Source: Janthinobacterium sp. Marseille (lineage in GTDB: Bacteria > Pseudomonadota > Gammaproteobacteria > Burkholderiales > Burkholderiaceae_D). Taken from it: 64,000 nucleotides of DNA. Both the position numbers and the translations under genes were made by a program. Positions 1-9,733 of the stretch are shown here, piece by piece (within the stretch, counting starts at the first letter, position 1; each line of letters opens with the position of its first letter). Location: the NCBI RefSeq assembly GCF_000013625.1, contig NC_009659.1:4030001-4094000 (forward strand), in the 5' to 3' direction. The notes beneath the pieces were generated by a model, which searched no databases, was not told where the DNA came from, and saw only the letters and a list, made by a program, of their open reading frames with translations.

Positions 1-848
1 CGGCCTGGTGGACGGCGCAACAGCAGGGAAACCTGACGGTACGCAACAGCTTGTTTCGACAAATCGTCATACACGATCAGCGCATCTTCACCGCGGTCGC
101 GGAAGTATTCGCCCATCGCGCAGCCGGAGTAGGCCGATACGAATTGCATCGCAGCGGATTCCGATGCGGTTGCAGCAACCACGATCGTGTATTCCATTGC
201 GCCGTGCTGCTCAAGTGCGCGCACGATGTTTTTGATCGACGATGCTTTTTGACCGATCGCAACATAGATACATGTTACGCCCTGGCCTTTTTGGTTGATG
301 ATGGCATCGATCGCAACAGCTGTTTTACCAGTTTGACGATCGCCAATGATCAATTCACGTTGGCCGCGGCCGATAGGCACCATCGCGTCAATAGCCTTGA
401 TACCGGTTTGCATCGGTTGATCAACGGATTGACGGGCGATAACGCCTGGAGCGATTTTTTCGATAGGGGTGGTCAACTTGGTGTTGATTGGACCCTTACC
501 ATCGATTGGCTGACCCAGTGCATTGACCACACGGCCACACAGTTCCGGACCAATCGGCACTTCCAGAATGCGACCGGTACATTTAACTGTATCGCCTTCG
601 GAAATGTGTTCGTATTCACCCAAGATAACGGCACCGACGGAGTCACGCTCCAGGTTCAGCGCGAGGCCGAACGTGTTGCCTGGGAACTCCAGCATCTCGC
701 CTTGCATAACGTCGGACAGACCGTGGATGCGGCAGATACCGTCGGACACGGAAATGACCGTGCCTTGATTGCGAATCTCAGCTGTGTCGCCGAGCCCTTG
801 AATCCGGCTCTTGATCAGTTCGCTGATTTCAGACGGGTTGAGTTGCAT
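1..848 (-). CDS. atpA: ATP synthase F1 subunit alpha (N-terminal part, cut by window edge)
   Basis: Regulatory/catalytic alpha subunit of the F1 headpiece of the membrane ATP synthase. The reverse-strand reading starts [20 protein letters not shown] and runs open to the window edge, about 282 of the usual ~513 residues. The beta-barrel domain is followed by the nucleotide-binding domain with Walker A GDRQTGKT near residue 170. The ATG is preceded by a purine-rich AGGAG-like element. It is the last atp gene seen here; atpG, atpD and atpC are expected beyond position 1. Confidence 0.97.
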   Translation of the reverse strand, partial: MQLNPSEISELIKSRIQGLGDTAEIRNQGTVISVSDGICRIHGLSDVMQGEMLEFPGNTFGLALNLERDSVGAVILGEYEHISEGDTVKCTGRILEVPIGPELCGRVVNALGQPIDGKGPINTKLTTPIEKIAPGVIARQSVDQPMQTGIKAIDAMVPIGRGQRELIIGDRQTGKTAVAIDAIINQKGQGVTCIYVAIGQKASSIKNIVRALEQHGAMEYTIVVAATASESAAMQFVSAYSGCAMGEYFRDRGEDALIVYDDLSKQAVAYRQVSLLLRRPPG

Positions 849-900
849 ATAAACTCCTAAAATTTTTCTCTGTAGCTTAGGCTAGGGGCCCGGGCGACGA

Positions 901-1434
901 TTACGCAGTCAACGCAACTTGCATCTGTTGCAGTTTCGCGCGCACCGAGGTGTCGAGCACTTCATCACCGACAACGACGCGCACACCACCAATCAGTGCA
1001 CCATCAACGGTGACTGTCGGGTTGAGCTTGCGGCCGAATTTCTTTTCCAGCGTTGCGACCAGTTCGGTCAACTGCGCTGACGACAGTTCAAACGCGCTGA
1101 CGATTTCTGCGTCAGCTGCGCCTTCTTGCGCATTTTTCAATGCGTGGAACTGAGTCGCGATTTCCGGCAACAGCGTCAAGCGGTCGTTTTGCACCAGCAT
1201 GTTGATGAAGTTTTTCGCTTCAGCGCCAACCGGCGATTTGAGCGCCGAAATGAATGTGCTGCTGATCAGGTCGTCCGACACTTTAGGGTTGTGCGCCAAT
1301 GCATATACATCGGGATTCGCAGCAACCTGTGCCATTTCGGAGACCAGATTAGCCCAGCTATTCAGATCGGCAGCTTTCGCCACACGGAACAGAGCTTCGG
1401 CGTAAGGACGGGCAATCGTTGCGAGTTCGGCCAT
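901..1434 (-). CDS. atpH: ATP synthase F1 subunit delta
   Basis: Stalk subunit (OSCP-type, 177 aa, normal length) joining the peripheral stalk b subunits to the top of F1. It begins [16 protein letters not shown], the typical start of the family, and ends with the conserved C-terminal region containing [17 protein letters not shown]. It lies 2 bp downstream of atpF and 52 bp upstream of atpA in the atp operon. Confidence 0.96.
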   Translation of the reverse strand: MAELATIARPYAEALFRVAKAADLNSWANLVSEMAQVAANPDVYALAHNPKVSDDLISSTFISALKSPVGAEAKNFINMLVQNDRLTLLPEIATQFHALKNAQEGAADAEIVSAFELSSAQLTELVATLEKKFGRKLNPTVTVDGALIGGVRVVVGDEVLDTSVRAKLQQMQVALTA

Positions 1435-1436
1435 GA

Positions 1437-1907
1437 TTACAGCTCGGCTTTCAGTTGGTTCAACAGATCGGCGTGGACAGTAGCATTGACTTCGCGCTTC
1501 AGGATTTGCTCAGCGCCCTTAACTGCCAGGGTAGCGACCTGGTCACGCAATGCTTCGCGAACCTGGGTAACTTGCTGATCTGCATCTGCTTTAGCAGCGG
1601 CCAGGATACGTGCAGCTTCTTCAGCAGCAGTTTTCTTGGCTTCTTCAATAATGCTTTGGCCGCGCTTCTCAGCATCGCTGATACGCTTTTGACCTGCTTC
1701 TTGCGCGGAAGCGAGTTCTGCCTGGGCGCGCTTTTCAGCGACAGCCAGATCAGACTTGCCACGTTCGGCTGCTGCCAAACCATCCGCGATCTTCTTGGCG
1801 CGCTCATCGAGCGCATTCATCAGTGGCGGCCACACGAATTTCATCGTGAAGCCTGCCAGGATGAAGAAGACCACGAACTGCGCAATCAAAGTTGCATTTA
1901 AGTTCAT
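1437..1907 (-). CDS. atpF: ATP synthase F0 subunit b
   Basis: Peripheral-stalk subunit, 156 aa. One N-terminal membrane helix (about residues 5-25, including [19 protein letters not shown]) is followed by a long charged, alanine-rich helix that forms the dimeric coiled coil reaching up to delta. Length and the [10 protein letters not shown] start fit the family. It sits between atpE and atpH in the operon. Confidence 0.96.
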
Positions 1908-1975
1908 GGTAATTCCTTCTCTAAGTATCGTGTGCCGAAAATATCTTCAGCGTGAGAACCGGTACAGTGACCGAA

Positions 1976-2278
<303 letters not shown>

Positions 2279-2302
2279 TTAAATACTTAATACCTACATC
2301 CA

Positions 2303-3124
2303 TCAATGCGATTCATGTGCCTGGCCGATATACACCAGAGTCAGCATCATGAAAATGAACGCTTGCAAGAAGACGATCAGGATATGGAAAATTGCCCACA
2401 ATGTACCTGCTACCACATGGCCGAAGAAACCGAACGCGGTAGCGGTCGAACCCAGCAATGCGATCAACAGGAACAACAATTCGCCGGCATACATGTTGCC
2501 GAACAACCGCATCGCCAGGGAGACGGTTTTCGCTGCGAATTCGATCATGTTCAACAACAGGTTGAACGGCGCAAGCCAGATACCAAAGGGTGCAGCGAAC
2601 AGTTCGTGAACGAAGCCGCCGGCGCCTTTGATTTTGATGTTGTAGAAGATCATCAGCGCGAATACGCCGAGTGCGATACCCATGGTGCCGTTCAGGTCGG
2701 CAGTAGGAACAACGCGGTGATGGGTAATCAGGCTATCGAGGCCGACAGCGTGGAAAAATGCGGAGAACATGTCGACTGGCAGGAAATCCAGCGAGTTCAT
2801 CAGGGCAACCCAGACGAATACGGTCAGTGCCAGTGGAGCGATGAAGGTACGGTCGCCATGAACAATCGATTTGGCCTGGTTATCGACCATCTCGACGATC
2901 ATTTCAACTGCAGCCTGGAAACGACCCGGCACGCCGGAAGTCGCTTTACGTGCAGCGAGGTACATGAACAAACAACCAACAACACCTGCAAATATGGACC
3001 AGAAAATCGTATCCATATTGATGATCGAAAAATCAACGATCTTGTCTTGGTGCTTGGTGGAAAAATGCCCCAGATGGTGGACGATATACTCGGAAGCCGT
3101 CGGTGCTGCGTGATCAGTCGCCAT
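2303..3124 (-). CDS. atpB: ATP synthase F0 subunit a
   Basis: Membrane subunit forming the proton half-channels against the c-ring, 273 aa. Several hydrophobic segments are visible. The conserved helix with [14 protein letters not shown] carries the essential Arg. The N-terminus ([20 protein letters not shown]) is typical of betaproteobacterial AtpB. It starts 1 bp after the end of atpI, so the two are translationally close. Confidence 0.96.
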   Translation of the reverse strand: MATDHAAPTASEYIVHHLGHFSTKHQDKIVDFSIINMDTIFWSIFAGVVGCLFMYLAARKATSGVPGRFQAAVEMIVEMVDNQAKSIVHGDRTFIAPLALTVFVWVALMNSLDFLPVDMFSAFFHAVGLDSLITHHRVVPTADLNGTMGIALGVFALMIFYNIKIKGAGGFVHELFAAPFGIWLAPFNLLLNMIEFAAKTVSLAMRLFGNMYAGELLFLLIALLGSTATAFGFFGHVVAGTLWAIFHILIVFLQAFIFMMLTLVYIGQAHESH

Positions 3125-3125
3125 T

Positions 3126-3464
3126 TTAGTGCCTAAATAATAAGATTATGTAACTCTTCAGTGCCACGACGAACGCGGCGACCAGCGCCAGCAAATTCAA
3201 ATCGCGGTACAACCAGACAACCGCACCCAACAAAGCGATCGTCAATGCAATCTTGATAAATTCACCGATGAAAAAAGTCATCGGATTAACGGATTCGGAT
3301 TTTTGCGCAGCGGAAAATAGACGTAGCGCAAACAAGCCATTCGGCACCACGCAACACAACCCTCCCAGCAAGGCCGAATACAGCGCCGGCATTCCGGCAA
3401 TCAAGCCGGCAATAATGCTGGCAATTACCGTTGTCGCGAGTTGCAGGAGGACGACGGGCAGCAT
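3126..3464 (-). CDS. atpI: ATP synthase subunit I
   Basis: Small membrane protein, 112 aa with four predicted hydrophobic segments, encoded first in many atp operons and thought to help c-ring assembly or Mg2+ handling. The motif [10 protein letters not shown] (about residues 41-50) is typical of the family. It directly precedes atpB. A strong sigma-70 promoter lies about 100 bp upstream. The start is the first ATG in frame; no strong ribosome binding site is seen, so the exact start is less certain. Confidence 0.88.
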   Translation of the reverse strand: MLPVVLLQLATTVIASIIAGLIAGMPALYSALLGGLCCVVPNGLFALRLFSAAQKSESVNPMTFFIGEFIKIALTIALLGAVVWLYRDLNLLALVAAFVVALKSYIILLFRH

Positions 3465-3562
3465 ACTGGTCCAAATGGTGCAGTCCTTTGGCGACCCTCA
3501 CGATCGGGCTACTCGGACTGGAGTGAATACAAACTAAGTCGTGCGTTCCATGAAGCCACGGG

Positions 3563-3592
3563 ATTATAAGGGCTTTCCTTCGCCACCGTCAA
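3563..3592 (-). promoter_or_regulatory. sigma-70 promoter of the atp operon
   Basis: On the reverse strand a -35 TTGACG (3592-3587) and a perfect -10 TATAAT (3568-3563) are separated by 18 bp, about 95 bp upstream of the atpI start. Nothing else in the 349-bp gap 3465-3813 looks like a gene; it holds this promoter and a hairpin next to parB. Confidence 0.75.
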
Positions 3593-3741
3593 ACGTTTGC
3601 TATGTGAAAAATACGTAGGCGCGTTGCAAATTGCGCCTTGCGGAAGGATTTGTTTGCGTTCCGGCTATGAGCTTGCGCAAATATGATGTTTAACGAACAT
3701 TTAACATCTTGTTGCGCCCTGGCAACGTTGCTGGTGTCCGC

Positions 3742-3792
3742 CTGACGGCCGGTTCCGGGTACGCCTACCCGCATTCCGGCCGGTCAGTTTTT
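3742..3792 (+). terminator. terminator-like hairpin downstream of parB
   Basis: A large GC-rich inverted repeat: outer arms CTGACGGCCGG (3742-3752) and CCGGCCGGTCAG (3776-3787) pair with one bulge, and the inner CGGGTA/TACCCG also pair. It is followed by five T on the + strand (3788-3792), so the U-run fits + strand transcription. On the parB (reverse) side there is only the stem. It may act as a stem end for parB mRNA. Confidence 0.45.
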
Positions 3793-3813
3793 GCTTAATA
3801 TTGCTTGTGAAAA

Positions 3814-4713
3814 TCAGGCGTTGACGCGCAATTTGGCAATAATCCCGTCCAAAGCGTCGAGATCGGCAAAGTCGACCACCAGTTGGCCTTTGTTTTTTGC
3901 GCCCAGCTTGATTTCGACCTGGCTGGCGAGCAAATCTGACAACTCTTCTTCAAGGCGGGTGATATCGCGCGATTTTTCCTTGCCGTTGGCGCGCGGTTTA
4001 TTCCCGCCGCTTTGTTCGAGCGTCGAGCACACCACCAGTTTTTCCGCTTCGCGTACCGACATGCGCTTGGCAACCACCTGGTTCGCCAGCGTAATCTGGG
4101 TCGCCGCATCGACCGCCAGCAAGGCGCGGGCGTGGCCCATATCGATATCGCCGGCCATCAGCATGGTTTGCACCGGCTTGGCCAGGTTCAGCAAACGCAA
4201 CAGGTTGGACACCGCGCTACGCGAGCGGCCGACCGAGTTGGCGGCCTGCTCATGCGTGAAATTGAAATCGGCGATCAGGCGGTGTATGCCTTGTGCTTCT
4301 TCCAGCGGATTCAAATCTTCGCGCTGGATATTTTCAATCAGCGCCATCGCCGCCGTGGCTTCGTCGTCGACTTCCTTGACCAGGACCGGTACCTCGGTCA
4401 GGCCGGCCAGCTGCGCGGCACGGAAGCGGCGTTCGCCTGCAATGATTTCATAACGTTGACGAGCGTTACCGGATGCAATCGGACGTACCAGGATCGCCTG
4501 CAGCAAACCCTGCGCCTTGATCGATGCCGCCAGTTCATTCAGCGCACCTTCATCCATGCGGGTCCGTGGCTGGTATTTACCCGCCTGCATATCGGTAACT
4601 TGCAAGACCGATGGCGCACCCGGTATCGCTGCAATCGCTTCATTGAAATCAGAAGCACCGCCCAGCAATGCTTCCAGACCGCGACCCAAACCCTTTTGTT
4701 TTTTCGTGACCAT
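3814..4713 (-). CDS. parB: Chromosome partitioning protein ParB
   Basis: CTP-dependent DNA clamp that loads at parS sites and spreads to segregate the origin region. 299 aa, normal for chromosomal ParB. The N-terminus KKQKGLGRGLEALLGG is the ParA-stimulating box. The ParB/Srx CTPase domain includes RYEIIAGERRFRAAQLAG, followed by a helix-turn-helix with GRSRSAVSNLLRLL. The ATG at 4713 was chosen because the longer upstream reading lacks family similarity. It follows parA by 66 bp. Two perfect parS sites lie 4-6 kb away in this window. Confidence 0.96.
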   Translation of the reverse strand: MVTKKQKGLGRGLEALLGGASDFNEAIAAIPGAPSVLQVTDMQAGKYQPRTRMDEGALNELAASIKAQGLLQAILVRPIASGNARQRYEIIAGERRFRAAQLAGLTEVPVLVKEVDDEATAAMALIENIQREDLNPLEEAQGIHRLIADFNFTHEQAANSVGRSRSAVSNLLRLLNLAKPVQTMLMAGDIDMGHARALLAVDAATQITLANQVVAKRMSVREAEKLVVCSTLEQSGGNKPRANGKEKSRDITRLEEELSDLLASQVEIKLGAKNKGQLVVDFADLDALDGIIAKLRVNA

Positions 4714-4779
4714 AATTCCTGACTCACATCCTTTGATCGTTGCGGGCCGGCGCAAAGAGCGCCCTCGCCCGCATCATGT

Positions 4780-5550
4780 TTAAATCGTTTTGATCCGTTC
4801 AACCATTTCCGCGCCAAAGGCCAGGTAGGCTTGCGCGCCCTTGGCCGACGGATCGAAGTTAATGCCCGGCATGCCATACGACGGCGCTTCAGCCAGACGC
4901 ACATTGCGTGGAATGATGGTTTTAAAAACCTTGTCGCCGAAATGCTGCTCCAGTTGCGATGACACCTGCTGCGACAAAGTCATGCGCGGATCGAACATCA
5001 CACGCAGCAAGCCAATAATTTTCAGGTCGGTATTCAGCTTCGCGTGCACTTTCTTGATAGTGTTGACGAGGTCCGACAAACCTTCCAGTGCGTAGTACTC
5101 GCACTGCATCGGAATAATGACGCCATGCGCCGCGCACAAACCGTTCAGTGTCAGCATCGACAAAGCCGGCGGGCAATCAATCAGCATGAAATCGTATTCC
5201 GCATCGACCACGGCCAGCGCATCCTTCAGGCGCTTTTCGCGATTGTCGAGTTCGACCATTTCCACTTCGGCACCTGCGAGTTCGCGATTGGCAGGCAACA
5301 CATCAAACTTGCCGGTCTCGGAAGTCACCCGTGCCGTTGCTACATCCGCCATACCCAGCAAGACTTCGTAGATAGATGATTGCAACTCCGCCTTGTTGAT
5401 CCCTGCACCCATCGTGGCATTACCTTGCGGATCAAGATCCACCAGCAATACGCGCTGATTCAGTTGCGCCAGACCTGCTGCCAGATTCACTGCTGTGGTG
5501 GTCTTACCGACCCCGCCCTTTTGATTCGCAACGCAAAATATTTTTGCCAT
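4780..5550 (-). CDS. parA: Chromosome partitioning ATPase ParA
   Basis: Walker-type ATPase that works with ParB to move origin regions, 256 aa. The deviant Walker A is KGGVGKTTTAVNLA near residue 11, and Walker B is in DFMLIDCPPALS. It lacks an N-terminal HTH, so it is the short chromosomal (Soj-like) form. It is encoded upstream of parB. Unlike the classical rsmG-parA order, a lipocalin gene lies between them. Confidence 0.96.
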   Translation of the reverse strand: MAKIFCVANQKGGVGKTTTAVNLAAGLAQLNQRVLLVDLDPQGNATMGAGINKAELQSSIYEVLLGMADVATARVTSETGKFDVLPANRELAGAEVEMVELDNREKRLKDALAVVDAEYDFMLIDCPPALSMLTLNGLCAAHGVIIPMQCEYYALEGLSDLVNTIKKVHAKLNTDLKIIGLLRVMFDPRMTLSQQVSSQLEQHFGDKVFKTIIPRNVRLAEAPSYGMPGINFDPSAKGAQAYLAFGAEMVERIKTI

Positions 5551-5615
5551 ATTCTCGTTCTAGTTAGTGGTCAAACATTCCTGGATCAATCAAAGTACAT
5601 CTACTGCATCCTGCT

Positions 5616-6164
5616 TCACTTGCCTGCATTATCCTGCCGTGTCTTGACCAGCTTGGCCGTATCAAATCCCTGTGCTGTTACGCGATTGACCAATTCTTCA
5701 TAGCTCGCCTCAGGGACGCTAGGTGTACGTGACAGTATCCATAAATAATCGCGTGTCGGGCCGGCCACTGCCGCCAGTGTATAAGCCGGGTCCAGGTCGA
5801 TGATCCAGTAGTCGGCCCAGACATAAGGTATCCAGCTCAACCAGTCGGGTACAAAACGTACTTTCAGTTTGGCATTGGTGCCGGTGTCGTCGACGCGTGC
5901 ACGTCCGACAGCTTCATCTATCTTGCCGCCTGCCTGCAGGCAGCGATTGGTCACATCAATATCGCCATCGGAGCGCTTGTCATATTGTGCCGTCACATTC
6001 GCAATGCAGTCATCCTGGAAGCGATTCGGAAAACGTGCGATCTCATACCACTTGCCGGTATAACGCGCCAGGTCAACACTGACGACGGTACTCACCTGTT
6101 GCGCCCATGACGGCGCACCCAGGCAAGCGGCAAATAATGCGGTAGCGACCAGCAGCTTATTCAT
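5616..6164 (-). CDS. Lipocalin family protein (Blc-like)
   Basis: 182-aa secreted or envelope lipocalin. A signal peptide (about residues 1-21) ends at a SWAQ cleavage region without a lipobox. The hallmark GKWYEIARFPNRFQ (GxW motif) follows, then strands typical of the Blc/apolipoprotein-D type and ILSRTPSVPE near the C-terminus. Blc proteins bind fatty acids and lysophospholipids. Its start overlaps the rsmG stop by 4 bp, so it is co-translated between rsmG and parA, an unusual place for a lipocalin. Confidence 0.88.
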   Translation of the reverse strand: MNKLLVATALFAACLGAPSWAQQVSTVVSVDLARYTGKWYEIARFPNRFQDDCIANVTAQYDKRSDGDIDVTNRCLQAGGKIDEAVGRARVDDTGTNAKLKVRFVPDWLSWIPYVWADYWIIDLDPAYTLAAVAGPTRDYLWILSRTPSVPEASYEELVNRVTAQGFDTAKLVKTRQDNAGK

Positions 6165-6823
6165 AGCACTGTCCTTTCAATGAAGACCAGATGACGTTCC
6201 GCCTGCAACGTTGGTACCTGCAATGCACGCACTTCCCTGACTTGCCAGCCAGCCGGCAAGCCTGCTACTTCCGTATCCGGTGCCACGCCTTTGAGTGCGA
6301 TGTACTGTCCACCATCTGCCAGCAAATGTTCAGACCAATTGACGAAGTCCGACAAGTCAGCAAATGCACGCGATGTAATCACATCAAATTTTTGCGGTGC
6401 CTGCCATTGTTCGACACGCGCTGTATAGACACTGACATTACTCAGGTTCAGCTCGGCTTTGACCTGCGTGAGGAAAGCGGTTTTTTTGTGCACGGTATCT
6501 ATCATCGAGATACGCATTTCAGGGTGCGCTTCCGCCGCCCAGATTGCCAGCACGATGCCGGGCAAGCCACCACCGGCACCCACATCCAGAACATTCTTCG
6601 CATTGCTGAAGGCAGATACGGCGGCCAGTGAATCCAGCAAGTGCTGGGTCACCATCTGCACCGGATCGCGTACCGCGGTCAGGTTGTAAACCGAATTCCA
6701 TTTCGCCATCAAGGCCAGGTAATCGATCAGCTTGGTTATTTGCGCTTCGCTCAGGTTCAGCGATAAATCGCGTGCGCCCTGAACGAGTAATACGGTTAAT
6801 GCGGGACGATCAAATGCCTTCAT
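6161..6823 (-). CDS. rsmG: 16S rRNA m7G527 methyltransferase RsmG
   Basis: SAM-dependent enzyme that methylates G527 of 16S rRNA, 220 aa. The SAM motif I is [18 protein letters not shown] (about residues 79-96), and [13 protein letters not shown] is characteristic of GidB. It overlaps mnmG by 4 bp upstream and the lipocalin by 4 bp downstream. Confidence 0.95.
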   Translation of the reverse strand: MKAFDRPALTVLLVQGARDLSLNLSEAQITKLIDYLALMAKWNSVYNLTAVRDPVQMVTQHLLDSLAAVSAFSNAKNVLDVGAGGGLPGIVLAIWAAEAHPEMRISMIDTVHKKTAFLTQVKAELNLSNVSVYTARVEQWQAPQKFDVITSRAFADLSDFVNWSEHLLADGGQYIALKGVAPDTEVAGLPAGWQVREVRALQVPTLQAERHLVFIERTVL

Positions 6824-8757
6824 GCAGCAGCTTCAGAAGTAGGTGGCAAAGCAGCGAATTCCTTGAAACCGCCTTTTTTCAGATGTACCAGCAAGAGCGA
6901 AATAGCAGCGGGCGTCACACCCGATATGCGGGACGCCTGGCCCAGCGTTTCCGGTTTGTGCTTGCACAGCTTTTGTCGCACTTCAAAGGACAGGCCTTTG
7001 ACTTCCATGTAATCGAATTCCTGCGGCAGCTTCAGATTCTCGTAGTAATCATGGCGCTCGACTTCCTTGGCCTGGCGATCAATGTAACCGGCGTACTTCA
7101 ACTGGATCTCAACTTGCTCGCGTACCGCGTCTTCGGCCACGCCCGGACCGGCCAGGTCCTGCCCGTCGACGCCCTTCAGGCTCATCAGGGTTTCATAGCT
7201 GACATTCGGACGGCGCAATAGGTCAGCGAGCGCATACTCACGCTCTATCCCTTTACCCAACACGCGCTCAGCTTCTGCTTCTGCCAAAATACGCGGGCTG
7301 ACCCAGGTCGAACGCAGGCGTTCCAGCTCGCGTGCGACGGCTTCGCGCTTGGTTTCAAACACCGCCCATTGTGCATCGCCGACGCAACCGAGCTGGCGGC
7401 CGATTTCAGTCAGGCGCATATCGGCATTGTCTTCGCGCAAGCTGAGGCGATACTCGGCACGGCTGGTGAACATGCGGTAAGGCTCAAGTACGCCTTTGGT
7501 AATCAGATCATCAACCATGACGCCGAGATAGGCTTCGTCACGGCGCGGAGTCCAGGCATCGCGTTCCTGCGTTTGCAAGGCGGCATTGATACCGGCCAAC
7601 ATACCTTGTGCGGCCGCTTCTTCGTAACCGGTGGTGCCATTGATCTGGCCGGCGAAGAACAAGCCCTGGATCACCTTGGTTTCCAGAGTGGACTTCAAAC
7701 CGCGCGGATCAAAGTAGTCATATTCGATCGCATAACCCGGGCGCAAGATATGTGCGTGCTCGAGGCCGCGCATCGATTGCACCAGTGCCAGCTGGATATC
7801 GAAGGGCAAGCTGGTCGAGATACCGTTTGGATAGAATTCATTGGTTGTCAGGCCTTCCGGTTCGAGGAAGATCTGGTGCGAATCCTTGCCGGCAAAGCGA
7901 TGGATCTTGTCTTCGATGGATGGGCAATAGCGAGGCCCCACTCCTTCGATTACGCCCGTGTACATTGGGCTACGATCCAGTCCGCTACGGATCAGGTCAT
8001 GGGTTTTTTCATTGGTATGCGTAATCCAGCAAGGCATTTGCTTCGGATGCATGGCAACCGAGCCCATCACTGAAAACACCGGGATAGGGTCCAGATCACC
8101 CGGTTGTTCCTGCATCACGGAGAAGTCGATCGAGCGACCATCTATCCGTGGCGGCGTACCGGTTTTCAGGCGACCTTGCGGCAGCTTCAATTCTTTCAGG
8201 CGGGCCGACAGCGAAATTGCCGGCGGATCACCGGCGCGTCCGGCCGAGTAGTTATTCAGGCCAACGTGGATCTTGCCATCGAGGAAGGTGCCGGCAGTCA
8301 ACACCACTGCGCGTGCATAGAATTTAATGCCGACTTGCGTTACCGCACCGATGACACGATCCCCTTCCACCAGCAAATCATCGACCGCTTGCTGGAACAG
8401 CCACAAATTAGGTTGGTTTTCCAGGCGGGAACGGATCGCCTGTTTGTACAGGATGCGGTCAGCCTGGGCGCGGGTAGCGCGGACCGCCGGGCCCTTCGAT
8501 GAATTCAGGATGCGGAACTGGATACCCGCTTCATCGGTAGCAATCGCCATTGCACCGCCCATCGCATCGACTTCCTTGACCAGATGGCCTTTGCCAATAC
8601 CACCGATGGATGGATTGCAGGACATTTGGCCCAGCGTTTCAATATTGTGCGAGAGCAAAAGGGTTGATTGCCCCATGCGCGCGGAAGCCAGCGCGGCCTC
8701 CGTTCCGGCATGGCCGCCGCCAACTACGATGACATCAAATTTGGTAGGAAAGATCAT
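6820..8757 (-). CDS. mnmG: tRNA uridine-5-carboxymethylaminomethyl modification enzyme MnmG
   Basis: FAD-dependent partner of MnmE that builds cmnm5U34 in tRNA, 645 aa. The N-terminal FAD site is [12 protein letters not shown]. The MnmG signatures [17 protein letters not shown] and the Cys motif near SCNPSIGG are present, as is the C-terminal tRNA/MnmE-binding region. It heads the mnmG-rsmG-lipocalin-parA-parB run. Upstream on the reverse strand is a TATAAT (8809-8804) in a leader with two CTTAAGGTCT repeats, and then a parS site. Confidence 0.97.
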   Translation of the reverse strand: MIFPTKFDVIVVGGGHAGTEAALASARMGQSTLLLSHNIETLGQMSCNPSIGGIGKGHLVKEVDAMGGAMAIATDEAGIQFRILNSSKGPAVRATRAQADRILYKQAIRSRLENQPNLWLFQQAVDDLLVEGDRVIGAVTQVGIKFYARAVVLTAGTFLDGKIHVGLNNYSAGRAGDPPAISLSARLKELKLPQGRLKTGTPPRIDGRSIDFSVMQEQPGDLDPIPVFSVMGSVAMHPKQMPCWITHTNEKTHDLIRSGLDRSPMYTGVIEGVGPRYCPSIEDKIHRFAGKDSHQIFLEPEGLTTNEFYPNGISTSLPFDIQLALVQSMRGLEHAHILRPGYAIEYDYFDPRGLKSTLETKVIQGLFFAGQINGTTGYEEAAAQGMLAGINAALQTQERDAWTPRRDEAYLGVMVDDLITKGVLEPYRMFTSRAEYRLSLREDNADMRLTEIGRQLGCVGDAQWAVFETKREAVARELERLRSTWVSPRILAEAEAERVLGKGIEREYALADLLRRPNVSYETLMSLKGVDGQDLAGPGVAEDAVREQVEIQLKYAGYIDRQAKEVERHDYYENLKLPQEFDYMEVKGLSFEVRQKLCKHKPETLGQASRISGVTPAAISLLLVHLKKGGFKEFAALPPTSEAAA

Positions 8758-8868
8758 GGTGCGCCTCGATGAGACCTTAAGTAAGACCTTAAGCAGAGGC
8801 GAGATTATAAAGTCTTTTTGCTTTAAATTCCCCGCCAGCCGAATTTAGCCGTAAATTAAGCCACGTTT

Positions 8869-8884
8869 TGTTTCACGTGAAACA
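8869..8884. other. parS centromere site (perfect 16-mer)
   Basis: TGTTTCACGTGAAACA matches the conserved bacterial parS palindrome at all 16 bases. It lies between mnmG and the TSUP permease gene, 3.3 kb from parA. Chromosomal parS sites cluster around the replication origin, in line with the parAB genes and the DnaA-box region at 13-14 kb. Confidence 0.93.
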
Positions 8885-8909
8885 AAAGCTTGCCATCCAT
8901 TAAGCGTGG

Positions 8910-9671
8910 TCAAGCAAGAAAGGCATCGTAAATACTCTTCAAAATCAGCGCCGTTACCACGACCAGGAAGATCTTGCGGACAAAGCCACTGCCATGCCGT
9001 ATCGCAAGGCGAATTCCCAACAGGGAACCCAGCACATTACATACTGCCATCACGGCTGCCAGCTTCCATAATAGTTCAGCGCTGTAGCCAAACCAGAGGA
9101 TGGCGGCAATATTACAGGCGACATTGACTATCTTGGCAACGGCCGACGCCCCGAGGAAATCAAAACCAAAGAAGCGTACAAACAGGAAAACCAGGAAGCT
9201 ACCAGTACCCGGGCCAAAGAAACCATCATAAAAACCAATCCCCGCCCCGACCAGAATCGCAATCCACTTCTCTTTCGCCCCTATATGCATGGGGGCATGG
9301 ATGCTGCCGAAATCCTTCTTTTTATAGGTATAGATGGCTACCGCAACCAGGATGAAGGGCAGCAGTTTGCGCATGAATTCCGATGGAATCTGCGTCACGG
9401 TGAAAGCGCCAAGGAAAGCAAAGGCAAATGCCGCCATCGCAGCCGGTGCCGCGGTACTCCACTGCAGCTTCACTTTACGGGCAAATCCAACTGCGGCCGC
9501 ACTGGTACCACAAACACTGGCCAGCTTATTGGTACCTAGCAAAGTACCCATGGATGCATTGGGAAAGGCGGAAAACAGGGCGGGAATCTGGATCAAGCCA
9601 CCACCACCGACTACTGCATCTATCATCCCGGCTACAAATGCGGCCGCAGCCAGAAATACATAATCAGTCAT
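8910..9671 (-). CDS. TSUP family sulfite exporter TauE/SafE-like permease
   Basis: 253-aa integral membrane protein with about eight hydrophobic segments and the TSUP hallmarks near the start (GMIDAVVGGGGLIQIPALF) and middle (GFYDGFFGPGTGSFLVFLF). Members move sulfite, sulfonate or other small anions. The substrate cannot be told from sequence. It stands alone between mnmG and a GMC oxidoreductase. Confidence 0.85.
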   Translation of the reverse strand: MTDYVFLAAAAFVAGMIDAVVGGGGLIQIPALFSAFPNASMGTLLGTNKLASVCGTSAAAVGFARKVKLQWSTAAPAAMAAFAFAFLGAFTVTQIPSEFMRKLLPFILVAVAIYTYKKKDFGSIHAPMHIGAKEKWIAILVGAGIGFYDGFFGPGTGSFLVFLFVRFFGFDFLGASAVAKIVNVACNIAAILWFGYSAELLWKLAAVMAVCNVLGSLLGIRLAIRHGSGFVRKIFLVVVTALILKSIYDAFLA

Positions 9672-9694
9672 GCTTGATCCAAATGTTCATAAAA

Positions 9695-9722
9695 CCACCA
9701 GCCCAATGGCCAGGACTGGTGG
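9695..9722 (-). terminator. terminator of the GMC oxidoreductase gene
   Basis: A stem CCACCAG/CTGGTGG (9695-9701 with 9716-9722) is followed on the reverse strand by TTTT. It lies 12 bp past the end of the GMC gene. Confidence 0.6.
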
Positions 9723-9733
9723 GGTGTAGCTGC

